Origin: Sophora flavescens
Lineage: Eukaryota; Streptophyta; Magnoliopsida; Fabales; Fabaceae
Length of the DNA: 64,000 nucleotides
Direction: 5' to 3'
Assembly: GCA_030762895.1 (NCBI GenBank)
Contig: CM061065.1
Span: forward strand, 77,564,607-77,628,606
Part shown: positions 25,434-36,330 of the stretch, piece after piece
Numbering within the stretch: position 1 is the stretch's first letter
Layout of the letters: the number at the start of each line of letters is the position of its first letter
The notes under the pieces: model-generated
Database searches by the model: none
Told to the model about the DNA's origin: nothing
Seen by the model: only the letters and a program-made list of their open reading frames with translations
Made by a program: the position numbers and the translations under genes

Positions 25434-27246
25434 AGGACTGTAACCCGTCAAGCTAGTGACGTTAAAGAAGCGCTTATTGGGAGACAACCCAAGTTTCCTT
25501 TCCCTTTTTCTTCTTGTTTTTGATTTTACCTCTTGAGTAATTTGAGAAGATCAAGAGAAAATAATCATAAATTAATAGATTTTGTTAAGTGCTTTCAGGT
25601 TTAGAAGGAAGGAGGAGCAAAAAGGGCAGGGAGAAACAAAGTCAGCAACCATCACGCCCAGGCCGTGACACTGGTCACGGCCGTGATGAGCTTAATGTGA
25701 AGACCAGAGAGGATCACAGCCTGCCCGTGATCAGCATCACGGGCGTGATGAGAGCACCCTGAGGAACAGAGAGCATCACGGTCTAGCCGTGATGGAGGTC
25801 ACGGCCATGACAGGCCATTCCTATGAACCAGAATTGATCACGGCCGTGACACAATCTGCAGCCTATCTTTGCCTAGGCTTGTGAGCCAACACCCGCTACC
25901 GCCCCGGTGAGTTGTTCCAATTTTTCTCCTCTCTCCAACTTAATTTTTTTACATTGGGAACAATGTAAATTTTTAAGCTTGGGGTAGAGGTATTTATTTT
26001 TGTAAATTTTTTGAATTGTTGAATTTTGCATTTTGCATTCATATAGGTATAGTTTTGCATGATCACATGATTCGATTACCCCCTTGCTTAGATTTTGCAT
26101 CCGATTGTGAGAACACAGTGCCAAATAAATTGAGATAGTGAATTGTTGAACCCAATTTTTTATTATTATTCTTGTGATAAGGCTACAAATAAAAATGCTT
26201 GAGATCATCATTGATAGTTGATAATTAGTATGTGGTTCCGTAGATTTGTGTTTCTCATTGATTTTTAAACTGATAAATGTGAGCTTTTGAGCCATAAAGG
26301 GGTACTCACTAAATTTACCCCATTCTTTGTGATAGAGTGTTATTCCTCTTGGATTTTATTTCTCTAGAACTTGACTTGAAACCATTTTGAAGCTTAAAAA
26401 TTTTTGAAAACATTTTTGAAAATGATTGAGGCATTAGGTATTTTTCCGGCCTTATGAGCTTTGATTGACTAAATGCTACCCCTTAGTTGCCCAACTTTGA
26501 GCCTGAAAAAACAAATACTTTTCTTGGTACCTTAAATTACTTTGATGAATATGATCGGTATGGCACCTTGTAAAGTATTACAAAAAGGGTGAAAGGTAGT
26601 TGAAAAAGTATGGGATGAGAAAATCAGAAAAATATTTCTCTTGAATTGAAAATCTCCCCTTCTCCACAAAAAAAAATGAATGAAAAGAAGAAAATAAAAT
26701 AAAAGAGAGAATATAGAAAAGGGGATGACAAAAGGAAATGAGAAATAAAATGAAAAGAAAGACAGAAAGGTGGAAAAGTGAATCAAAACCCAAAAAGGTA
26801 TTTTAGAAGGTGTCGTTTTTTGCAATACTTGATATTTTGCTTGCCTTTTGAAATTTCCTTTTCTTGATTTCCCCACCTAACATTAAATCCCATGGCCCCA
26901 TTACAACCAAAGTAAAAGACCTCTTGATTCTTAGAAGTTTTCATTAATAAAGTAGAGATTTGGTTGATAGTCAAGCTTATGGTAGAATTCATTCCTTGAG
27001 GAAATTGAGCGAATTATCATTTATCCCTAATCACTTGAGTGAGGTGAGAAGGAGTGCCCGAATCAGTGAGAATATGAGTCTAGAAACCTAAGCGTCTAAT
27101 TGGACTTGAAATTGATCGTCTCTGGATAAATTGTTTGAAAATGCCTGTTACTTGGATTAGTTACTACTCGGGTTCTTGGTTCACTATCTTTGCTCTGTGT
27201 TTATTTCTTCTGGTCTGGGTGATTGCTTGAGGACAAGCAAAGTCTT
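25434..27246 (+). other. post-pol noncoding region of element B
   Basis: No convincing ORF is present. It holds a second CACGGCCGTGA array (25650-25850), a polypurine-like copy AAGCTTGGGGT at 25975-25985, A/G-rich low-complexity sequence at 26640-26780, and then the tract next to the LTR. Element A has an extra ORF in the equivalent place; B does not. Confidence 0.7.
25650..25850 (+). repeat. internal CACGGCCGTGA array, element B
   Basis: About seven variants of the LTR motif (ATCACGGCCGTGA, CACGGTCTAGCCGTG and similar) occur in 200 bp, outside the LTRs and downstream of integrase. It parallels the internal array in element A. Confidence 0.65.
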
Positions 27247-27257
27247 AAGCTTGGGGT
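27247..27257 (+). other. polypurine tract of B
   Basis: AAGCTTGGGGT is followed four bases later by the 3' LTR start at 27262. Element A has AAGTTTGGGGT with the same spacing before its LTR. Confidence 0.65.
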
Positions 27258-27261
27258 GATT

Positions 27262-28675
27262 TGAAGAGTGTGATTTTACCTCATTTTCCATGTCCATTTT
27301 GCATGCATTTTCATGTAGTTTAGGCATATTTAAATTGAGTTTTAGTTAGTTTTTATCTTGGAATAGGTGAGGCGGTTTTGTGTGTTGTTTTGCAGGAATT
27401 TATGATTAAATGCCCAAGATTTGGCCATGATGAAGCTTGGATGAAGATAGAGCCTGAAAAGAGAAGAAATCGAGCCAAGCAGAGCCCATCACGGCCGTGA
27501 TGGAGCAATAACTGAAGAGAAAGAAGCCAAAAGTCAGAATCTGTCATGGCCTAGCCGTGATGGCTATCACGGCCGTGAACTGTCAGCTGTGCCTGACCCC
27601 AAAAAGTTAGAACTGGTCACGGCCTAGCCGTGATGGCTATCACGGTCGTGACCTGCTAGGTGGACCAGACAGAACCTATCACGGCCTAGCCGTGATGTCC
27701 CTCACGGTCGTGGCAGACCAATTGGTGAAGGCAGAAGCGATCACGGCCTAGCCGTGATGAGCATCACGGCCGTGATGAATCAAAAAGTGAAGAGGCGCTC
27801 AGGACAGAACCGGTCACGGCCTGGCCGTGATGGCTATCACGGCCGTGACACGCGCACGAGTTATAAAAAGGCCTCTGGGCAGAACAGAATGACCATGCAG
27901 AAAACATAAAAAATACTCTTTACTGCTGTGGCTACTGTGGATCCTCCCATGGAGTTCCTTCCTTCCTTCATCTCTGTATCTTTTCTTTTGCTTTTCTCTT
28001 TGATTATGTGTAGCTAAACTCCCCCTTGGTGGGGTTAGATGATTGCTTCTCTGAACTTGGTTGTAACATGATTTGATTGTTATACAATTTCCTATTTCTT
28101 TATGAGTGTTTGATTCCATGCTTAATGCTTTCCTAGGTTTGATCATCCTTGGAATAATTTGTTGCTTTGATAGACAATTGAAAGGTTGATGTTAAGGCAT
28201 GCTCATGAATCAAATGCCAAGTAGTTCTTGAACCTAGACATAGGTCTTAGGGTGCTTGCAATCGTATGAATCTTGACTCTTAATGCAAATTCTCATGTTA
28301 ATCCACCTAAGACATTAGGGTTTAATTTGGGAATTTAGGCTCATTCCACCTAAGACATTAGGGTTTGAGTATTTGAGAAGATTTGATTGTCATAATTGAA
28401 TTAGGAATTGTGTTATTTACTATTTCATAGCAATCAAGGGAGGATTAGCTTAGTCTAACCCTAACAATTCCATCCATTTGTTATCACATCTCTGTTTGCC
28501 TGTTAAGTGTTTGTTAAAATTCCCAAAAGAACAAAAACATTTTATTCTTGTTTGTTTCATTACATGTTAGAGCTACCTTCCATCCAAACATAATCGCCTA
28601 GATAGTAGTCAAATTTGCAAAGTGATACTTGTCCACGATCCCTGAGAACGATATCCGGTCTCACTGCCGTATTAC
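27262..28675 (+). repeat. 3' LTR of element B, lacking its last bases
   Basis: It starts TGAAGAGTGTG and matches the 5' LTR to the word GTATTAC, then switches to the inverted copy. About 38 terminal bases are missing. The motif array is at 27488-27850. Confidence 0.88.
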
Positions 28676-28687
28676 ATGGCGAAAACT

Positions 28688-30072
28688 TGATACGATTTCG
28701 GCAAGTATCACTTCGCAAATTTGACTACTATCTAGGCGATCGTGTTTGGATGGAAGGTAGCTCTAACATGTTACGAAACAAACAAGAATAAAATGTTTTT
28801 TTTCTTTTGGGAATTTTAACAAACACTTGACAGGCAAACAGAGATGTGATAGCAAATGGATGGAATTGTTAGGGTTAGACTAAGCTAATACTCCCTTGAT
28901 TGCTATGAAATGGTAAATAACACAATTCCTAATTCAATTATGACAATCAAATCTTCTCAAATACTCAAACCCTAACGTCTTAGGTGGAATGAGCCTAAAT
29001 TCCCAAATTAAACCCTAATGTCTTAGGTGGATTTACATGAGAATTTGCATTAAGAGTCAAGATTCATACGATTGCAAGCACCCCAAGACCTATGTCTAGG
29101 TTCAAGAACTACTTGGCATTTGATTCATGATCATGCCTTAACATCAACCTTTCAATTGTCTATCAAAGCAACAAATCATTCCAAGGATGATCAAACCTAG
29201 GAAAGCATTAAGCATGGAATCAAACACTCATAAAGAAATAGAAAATTGTATTACAATCAAATCATGTTACAACCAAGTTCAGAGAAGCAATCATATAACC
29301 CCAACAAGGGGGAGTTTAGCTACACATAATCAAAGAGAAAAGCAAAAGAATAGATACAGAGATGAAGGAAGGAAGGAACTCCATGGGAGGATCCACAACA
29401 GCCACAACAGTAGAGAGTATTTTTTAGGTTTTCTGCATGGTCATTCTGTTCTGCCTAGAGGCCTTTTTATAACTCGTGCGCGCGTCACGGCCGTGACCGG
29501 TTCTGTCCTGAGCGCCTCTTCACTTTTTGATTCATCATGGCCGTGATGCTCATCACGGCTAGGCCGTGATCGCTTATGCCTTCACCAATTGGTCTGCCAC
29601 GGCCGTGAGGGACATCACGGCTAGGCCGTGATAGGTTCTGTCTGGTCCAACTAGCAGGTCACGGTCGTGATAGCCATCACGGCTAGGCCGTGACCAGTTC
29701 TGACTTTTGGGGGTCAGGCACAACTGACAGGTCACGGTCGTGATAGCCATCACGGCTAGGCCGTGACAGATTCTGACTTTTGGCTTCTTTCTCTTCAGTT
29801 GTTGCTCCATCACGGCCGTGATGGTCATCACGGCTAGGCCGTGATGGGCTCTGCTTGGTTCAATTTCTTCTCTTTTCAGGCTCTATCTTCATCCAAGCTT
29901 CATCATGGCCAAATCTTGGGCATTTAATCATAAATTCCAGTAAAACAACACACAAAACCGCCTCACCTGTTCCAAGATAAAAACTAACTAAAAGTCAATT
30001 TAAATATGCCTAAACTACATGAAAAATGCATGCAAAATGGATATGGAAAATGAGGTGAAAGCACACTCATCA
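28688..30072 (-). repeat. inverted extra LTR of the B family
   Basis: Read on the minus strand it starts TGATGAGTGTG at 30072 and ends CGTATCA at 28688. The 12 bases before it resemble a decayed start of the primer site (GTTTTCGCC on the minus strand). A segment of about 60 bases just before the LTR end is missing. It carries the motif array (29484-29845) and the TATA box (29464-29471). With the 3' LTR it forms a large inverted repeat. Confidence 0.88.
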
Positions 30073-30077
30073 CACCT

Positions 30078-31895
30078 CCAAGTCAATTCATTCTCACCCA
30101 AACAATTATCTCCGAACAACACATATCCTCACTTAAAGTCAACTAAGCATAGAAATAATCCAGGCAGATCATGCATAACACAGACAATCATAAATATTCA
30201 AATATCACAAAGTAATATATCACCACCAACACATCACAGCAATCCAGTAATAGTAAAGGCAATCAACCTCAAAATACTTTATAAATATCTTAACATCTAT
30301 AAATCCACAATTCCCAAATCATCATTGATTTTTTAGAAAAGCATTCAATATGATTTTGGTCTTGTTGATTATTCGACCACTAGTAGGATTTAGGTCGCCC
30401 TACACAATTATTATATTATACACTACTTAACCATTCCGACAGTAGATTGGTTCTTTCCCCCACCTGAAAGATGTTCAGCAATATCCAGCTACTTGTCTAT
30501 TATGTAGTTAGAGTCCCCAGAGAGTAATTTCAGTCTCTTCTGAGCAAACATGAGCACTAACAACAACCCATAGAGTCGATCCAAACATAGAAACAACCAG
30601 ACAAATCGCCAAATTAATTTCTCAACAATTACACTGTAATTATAGCTCAATAACATATTTAATTTCTTAAAAAATCTCATTGGTTTAAGTCAAAACAGAT
30701 TTGGGGGGGTCTTTAGGCTCAAGGTGAAAATTGAGAAAAATCAATTTAACAAGGGACTGATAAAATTGATTTAGGGGAACATTTAATCATAATCCCAATT
30801 TCATAAAATACCAATTAATTTCAAAATTCAAACTCTGAAATTTAAGTTAGGGTTTGAGTTTGGGGAAAACTTGGGGTTTCTTGAAAATGAACCAAAGAAG
30901 TGAGGAAACCACTTACCAAATGAAGAAGATGAGCTTGTGGTGGTGCTAATGGCGGCGGCGCACAGCTGTGACAGCGGCGGCAGGGGCGATTTTCTGTAAA
31001 ACAATGAGAGAAAGAAGACACATCAACACAAGGGAAGAAGAAGAAGCTTGGAAGGAATCCACATGGTGGAAACCACCACAAAAACCGGCGGCTTGTGGTG
31101 CTTACCACGGTGGAGAGCACGGCTTCGCGGCGGAGCTCGGCCAGATCGCGTGACTGTGACGTGAATCGGAGCAGGTGGTCGGACGCGTCTCCTCCTGGCA
31201 GCGTGCAGCGGTTCGGTGGGTGGAGGGTGTGGGGCGGTGGCTGGTTGGAGGAAGAAGAAGAAGGGAGAAGAAGAGAGAAGAAAAAGAAAGAAGAAAGAAA
31301 TAGATGAAGAAAAAGAAGCAGAGAAGAAAAAGAAGAGAAGAAGACTTACAGGAATAAGAGAGAAAGGAGGAGAGAGAAATACTAAACTTCCCCAAGAAGT
31401 TTTTATAACTGGTAGTTAATTAGGATCTTAAGAGCATTAGGGACATTAACTAGTGTAGATATTTAATCAAATATTTTAACCAAGATTATTGATGGTAAGT
31501 TATTGTTGATCCGACACCTTTTTCTCATCTGTCCGGTCTATCGCTGCAACTTCGTGCTCAGCTTTCGAACAAAATATAATATTTAATTCTTTTAGCAGGA
31601 ATTATTATTATTATTATTTTAAAAATAGACAGTATCACTAAAAAATGATACGATCCATTATTCTTCAATTTCGGGTTAAATCAGGACTTTCTGACCAGTA
31701 AAGTTGTTTTGTCAGTGAAAACGCAGACCGGTTTTCGTCTGAATTTTCAACCCAAAATTTTACTTTAACCTGCTTCCATAAGATGGAGTATGAATGTGAA
31801 TTTATTTTATTCAAAACCACTTCCTAACTCAGATTAAAATATAATTAGTTATATTTTAACCAGTTTAATAGCATAATTAAAATCAGGCTATTACA
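30078..31895 (-). repeat. upstream (U3) part of solo LTR G
   Basis: This is the LTR sequence that resumes after element B. It includes a minus-strand TATA box at 31400-31407 (TTTTTATA on plus) and a purine-rich GAA stretch at 31246-31345, which reads as a pyrimidine-rich leader on the LTR sense strand. Around 30945-31200 the sequence is GC-rich. Small ORFs here are low-complexity and not supported as genes. Confidence 0.7.
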
Positions 31896-31900
31896 TGGAT

Positions 31901-32841
31901 GATATAATTTTTGGTGCCACTAATGAGAATTTGTGCAATGAGTTCGCAAGTCTTATGTAGAGTGAGTTTGAAATGTCAATGATGGGTGAGCTGAACTTTT
32001 TGCTTGGACTGCAAATAAAGCAAACTGAAAATGGAATCTTTATTAGTCAAACCAAGTACTGCAACAAGTTGATCAAGAAGTTTGGCATGGAAAATGCTAA
32101 GGAGATGGCTACTATAATGGGTACCTGCTGTTATCTGGACAAGGAATAGAATGGTAAACCTGTTGATGTTTCTAAATTCAGAGGTATGATAGGCTCACTA
32201 CTTTATCTTCCTGCTAGTAGGCCAGATATCATGTTTAGTGTATGCATGTGTGCTAGGTATCAAGCAAATCCAAAAGAATCACACTTAACTGCAGTTAAAA
32301 GGATAATTAAGTATCTGTTAGGAACAAAAGACATGGGATTATGGTATCCCTAGGGAGCTACGTGTACTTTAATTAGCTATTCAGACTCTGATTTTGCTGG
32401 TTGTAAACTAGATAGAAAGAGCACTAGTGGAACTTGCCATTTACTAGGAAACTCATTAGTATCATGCTTCATTAAGAAACAATCTAGTGTGGCTTTATCC
32501 ACTACAGAGGCTGAATATGTAGCAGCTGGTAGCTGTTGTGCACATGTTTTATGGATGAAACAACAATTAGTTGATTATGGTGTGCGACTAAACCAAGTTC
32601 CTATTAGATGTGACAATACAAGTGCAATTAACCTAACTAAGAATCCCATAATGCACTCTAGAACTAAACACATAGAAATCAGACATCATTTCATTAGAGA
32701 TCATATTCAAAGTAGATAAATTGAGATTGAATATGTTGATACAACTAAACAACTTGCTGATATTTTTACCAAGCCCTTGAACAAGGAAAGCTTCTTTTTC
32801 ATTAGAAGAGAATTGGGCATAATCGATCAATCCTATATCTA
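31901..32841 (+). pseudogene. pol: reverse transcriptase end and RNase H of copia C
   Basis: This continues the RT interrupted at 16776, starting with the second aspartate of the active site (D-I-I-F-G-A). Motifs follow: LNFLLGLQI, SRPDIMFSV, then RNase H with SDSDFAGCKLDRKSTSG, ALSTTEAEYVA, RCDNTSAINLTKNP, RTKHIEIRHHFIRDH and ADIFTKPL. Several in-frame stops (near 31957, 32149, 32352 and 32717) and the split make it inactive. It is the strand-matched partner of 16161-16776. Confidence 0.9.
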
Positions 32842-33389
32842 AAGAAACTGTTTATATGACTGTATCTTTGTGTAAATATGCTACGATTCTTGTATGATCT
32901 GATTTGGAATTCCTATGAATGATTAGAAGAGAGTTTCAGAAGAAATAGATTTGATCAGGAATGGATCCCCTGTATTTTTAGTCTGATAAACTCAAAGATA
33001 ACCCAGGAGTGGACTTTCATTTTCCCTGCACCTATCCCTCTATCATGAAAAATTTTATATGCTATGTTTGAATGTTTAAATGCTTACCTTCTCTATTGCT
33101 TTGAATGTTTCTTTTCTTTACCTTTTTTATAATGCCAAAAGGCGGAGGAAAAAGTATGGTATAGAGAAAGGAGATAATAAAAATTATACATGTATATGCT
33201 GAGGGGGAACTTATAAGCTTACATGATTAATGGGGAGTAAATCAAATTCTGCTCTGTTAATATTTGTTTTGCTCTGATATACTTCTGCTCTGACTGCTCT
33301 GATACCATGATATAAATCTGTGAAAAACACTTAGCTTCTGCTACACTTATACTCTGATCTTATAATTTGTTAAAAGATTTGTCATAATA
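32842..33389 (+). other. post-pol region of copia C
   Basis: About 550 bp is noncoding, with a short repeated phrase CTGCTCTGA (33250-33360), and leads to the purine tract. No ORF resembling an env-like third gene is present, although SIRE-type elements can carry one. Confidence 0.55.
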
Positions 33390-33400
33390 AAAAAGGGGGA
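33390..33400 (+). other. polypurine tract of copia C
   Basis: AAAAAGGGGGA lies three bases before the 3' LTR. Confidence 0.75.
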
Positions 33401-33403
33401 GTT

Positions 33404-35240
33404 TTTTAGATTCAATGACTTAGAGATTTTGATATATGACAAATACAACTTAATGTATATGCAAGTGTTTTAACGTCAAATTGCAAAGACAGGTATCAAG
33501 CAGTGATCAACAAGTTCATTAAGCAAAGACAAGGAAAATATTCAAGGAAGAACTTGAAGAAATCAAAAGAGCTACATTGAGGAATCAAAGAGCAAAGACA
33601 AAGATCAAATAATCATCAAGACAAAAGCTTAACAGAGAATATTAGATTTAAGTCTTAGATGATTTGTAAGAGATGAAATCTCTTATTCATAAATAGCTCA
33701 TTTGAAAAGATGCATGAAAAAAATCAATTTTCATAACTTGCATTAAAAGGAATAAGTTTTCGTTAATGAAAATGATTTTTGGAAATAAGAAGCGCTCGTC
33801 CAATAAAGTGATACAAGTGCTCGTCCACTAAAGTGACAGAAGTATTCGTTCATTAAAGTGACAGAAGTGCTCGTCCGCTAAAGTGATACAAGCGCTCATC
33901 TACTAAAGTGACAGAAGTGCACGTCCACTAAAGTGACAGAAGTTCTCATCCACTAAAGGGATACAAGCGCTCGTCCACTAAAGTGACAGAAGTGCTCGTC
34001 CACTAAAGTGACAGAAGCGCTCGCCCACTCAAGCCTTTGGACTTGCTAAATTCATAATGAGAAGTTTCGTCCAGTGACATGACATATGGAGCTCGTCTGC
34101 TAGCTCTTCCGATGTAAAATCTTAATTCACAATGGCTAGATGGACGCGCTTATTTTCAAGATGGACGCGAATTCTATAAGAACCAATGCAGAATCTTATT
34201 TCAAGAACCAGAATCAAGAAAACAGATTCTGTTATCAGACTCAAATCTGTTTTAATTGATCCCAACGACTATAACTTGTTTTCTATATAAAGAGGGATCA
34301 CATGAACACTTTTACAGATATCATAACATATCAGAAAGATCAATTGTGAAAATCATTCATCATCTTTCTTCAGCTTATTGTGAAAAATAGTGTTTCATTC
34401 TCATAAGTGCTTCAATTTGTTTATCTGACTATTGAGAGTTATGAATCAATTTTTCGTTTTTATTTGATTGTATATAGAGAGGGAGTCTCTCTGAGTGATT
34501 AGGGTGAGGTATCCATAAGTAAGAACATTGAGGCTCTTTACAAGAGTGTGGTATCTCGAGGTGAAGAAGTGCTCTGTTGTGTAAAGGTTTTTCAAGTTAC
34601 CTGGCTAAAGCTTGTTGTGTTAGTGTGTGAAAACCCACAGGTGGAGTGGGGACTGGATGTAGGTCACAGTGGTGGTGATTGAACTAGGATAAATCTGGTT
34701 GTATGGTATCTCTAAACTCAAACTCCTTTACTTTCTGTTTATGATCAAGAACCTGTGATTTTGATGTTTAAAGTTCAATATAATTTATGTTCTTGATCTG
34801 TATAAACTGTATTAAAACCTGAGTCTGATTGTAATCAAGTCCGTGTTATCTTCGTTCAAAACTGAGTTGATCAAAACCATTCTTGATTGTTGAAACTAAA
34901 CTAAAATTGAAACTGAAACCTGCAAGTTTGTTCTTGATTGTTAATGCTTGTATCTAAAACTTGCATAACTTGTTATTAATCTTTAAAGGCTTAATCAGTT
35001 TCTGTATTTTGTTATTATTGTGTTTTGAACCCGAACCTATTCTGAATTAATCTTTATGAATTAATCTTTCTTATCTTCATCACCTTCTATTCAAGATTTT
35101 ATATAAACCCTTCATTGATTTTGTAAAAGATCTTAAGGCCGCAACTCTGATTTGAAAAGTTTGTGAAAAGTTTTTAAGAGGTAAATATTTTAAGAAAACT
35201 CAATTCACCCCCCTCTTGAGTCGTTGAAGCCAAAACAACA
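33404..35240 (+). repeat. 3' LTR of copia element C
   Basis: The start is mutated (TTTTAGATTC where the 5' LTR has TGTTAGACTC); the end is AACAACA, followed by the duplicated TGTAG. It contains nine full 25-bp units at 33793-34017 plus a partial one, against seven in the 5' LTR. The TATA box is at 34284-34291. Confidence 0.92.
33793..34034 (+). repeat. 25-bp tandem array in the 3' LTR of C (9 full units)
   Basis: The unit is the same as at 12802. Nine 25-bp units and a partial tenth are present, with more sequence variation than in the 5' copy. Confidence 0.85.
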
Positions 35241-35280
35241 TGTAGGACTTAGTTGCATTTAGGAATTAAGGGGGCAATAT

Positions 35281-35715
35281 GTGTCTCTGGCTCGCCCCAC
35301 GAGCAGAGATTCGCCCCGCGAGCCAGAGGGATGTCAAAATCCCTCTCCCTGACTCGCCTCACAAACTAGGGCTCGCCTTGCGAGACCTGGAACCTCAGGA
35401 AAGGCACTATACGCGGGCTTGCCACGAGAACCACCGTTCGCCCCGCTAGCCTGAAGTACAGAATCTCTGGCATTAAACCCTCTTTTTGCCTCGCGTCGCG
35501 AGCAACTACTCGCCTCATGAATCTGGGCAGCTTTGAAGAAGGATGAAACTTCCAGATTCGCCCCGCGAGACACACCTTGCCTCATGAATCTGGGAATATG
35601 AAAGGGTGCAGAATTTCCTGATTCGTCTCCCGAATCATGGCTCGCCAAGCGAAACCCAAAATTAGGGTTTCTGATTTGGGGGAATTTTAAATGTTCGCCT
35701 CGCAAGCGGGGGAGG
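35281..35715 (+). promoter_or_regulatory. internal CTCGCGAG-type motif array of A
   Basis: About 14 variants of GCTCGCCCCGCGAGC lie in the internal region of A, downstream of pol. They match the motif found in its LTRs. The array ends shortly before a leader-like stretch and a probable intron of the third ORF, so it may act as part of an internal promoter. That role is inference. Confidence 0.5.
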
Positions 35716-35841
35716 TTTTTAGCCTCGTGAAGACAGAAGAAGGGTCACTTTCAAAGAACTTAAAATTTTCTCTCATTCTTCTGTCTTGCGCGCGCGAATC
35801 ACACCCACACAACCATCTTCATCATCAAACTCTCACCACCA

Positions 35842-36330
35842 AGGTTTGAATCTCTATCTTAAATCTCTCTTGATTTTTGAAATGGCATGAAAGTTCTTCC
35901 TCCTCCCTTCTCCATTGCATATTCTTGATCAATGGGGGAGTGGTGAACATAAACAAAATTGGGTTTGTTATATTCTTTGGTTAGTTGCTTTTAATAGAAC
36001 AATGAACCTGTTTGTTGTATGCAATTTCTTGACCATATGGAAATGTTCTTGAATATTCTGAGATTATGAACATGTGAGTTTAGTGAGGAAGTTGATTAAT
36101 GACTGCTGATGCATGCCCCTAAATGATGCTATTAGAAAACCTAAGTTTGGGGTATGGGTGATTAGAGTGATGCATGACTAAGTTGGGTTTTCGGTAGATT
36201 TTTTCTGGAAAATGTAGAACGAATTTGTGTTCTAACTTGATGATTGGACTGCCTACGATATAACCGTGATAGTTAAATTATGTACTTTGATTCTGTTATG
36301 ATCTGTATTGGGAAATTTTCTAGTTTTCAG
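35842..36330 (+). other. probable intron before the third ORF of A
   Basis: A leader-like stretch rich in CA and TC (35800-35840) ends CACCAAG followed by GTTTGAATC, a plausible donor. Then comes T-rich sequence ending CTAGTTTTCAG at 36330, directly followed by GTTATGCCTCC, the likely ORF start. Athila-type third ORFs are generally thought to be expressed from spliced RNA; the splice sites here are predictions. Confidence 0.4.

Larger units (their letters stand above)
27262..30072. repeat. 1.37-kb inverted repeat (hairpin) made from two B LTRs
   Basis: Arm one is 27262-28630 and arm two is 28703-30072, lengths 1,369 and 1,370. The innermost pairing is AGTGATACTT (28621-28630) with AAGTATCACT (28703-28712), leaving a loop of about 72 bases. 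Sampled stretches of the arms are nearly identical. A transcript crossing it could fold into long dsRNA. Confidence 0.85.
18310..30077 (+). mobile_element. Athila-type gypsy element B plus an extra inverted LTR
   Basis: The insert 18315-30072 is flanked by CACCA (18310-18314) and CACCT (30073-30077), a duplication with one mismatch. It contains a forward element (5' LTR 18315-19788, internal 19789-27261, 3' LTR 27262-28675 lacking its last 38 bases or so). Joined to it is a minus-strand copy of the LTR (28688-30072). Both outer edges are therefore LTR starts. About 6 of the first 225 positions differ between the direct LTRs, the least of the three LTR pairs compared, as expected for the innermost element. 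Confidence 0.8.
16772..31900 (-). mobile_element. minus-strand solo gypsy LTR G, nested in copia C and split by element B
   Basis: The insertion is flanked by exact TGGAT duplications (16772-16776 and 31896-31900). On the minus strand it starts TGTAATAGCC (at 31895) and ends CGGGATGTCTCA (at 16777). Without element B it is about 3.36 kb. It has no primer site, polypurine tract or pol, so it is best read as a solo LTR left by LTR-LTR recombination. The outer 350 bp is homologous to the minus-strand solo LTR at 53791-58149. Confidence 0.85.
12407..35245 (+). mobile_element. SIRE-like Ty1/copia element C, nested in A
   Basis: The element spans 12412-35240, flanked by exact TGTAG duplications (12407-12411 and 35241-35245). 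LTRs are 1,775 and about 1,837 bp. Removing the inserted G/B block leaves about 7.7 kb. Gag with a long coiled-coil extension, RT and RNase H are present; protease and integrase are deleted. By eye about 13 of the first 215 LTR positions differ between ends, more than in the nested element B, which agrees with the insertion order. Confidence 0.9.

Noticed and set aside
26532..26876. Phe-rich minus-strand frame resembling a membrane protein
   Set aside because: It is the complement of an A/G-rich low-complexity stretch near the polypurine tract of B.
30842..31395. Ser/Pro/Phe-rich minus-strand frames in LTR G
   Set aside because: They arise from a GAA-type low-complexity stretch and GC-rich LTR leader, with no motif and no homologous frame in the related LTR.
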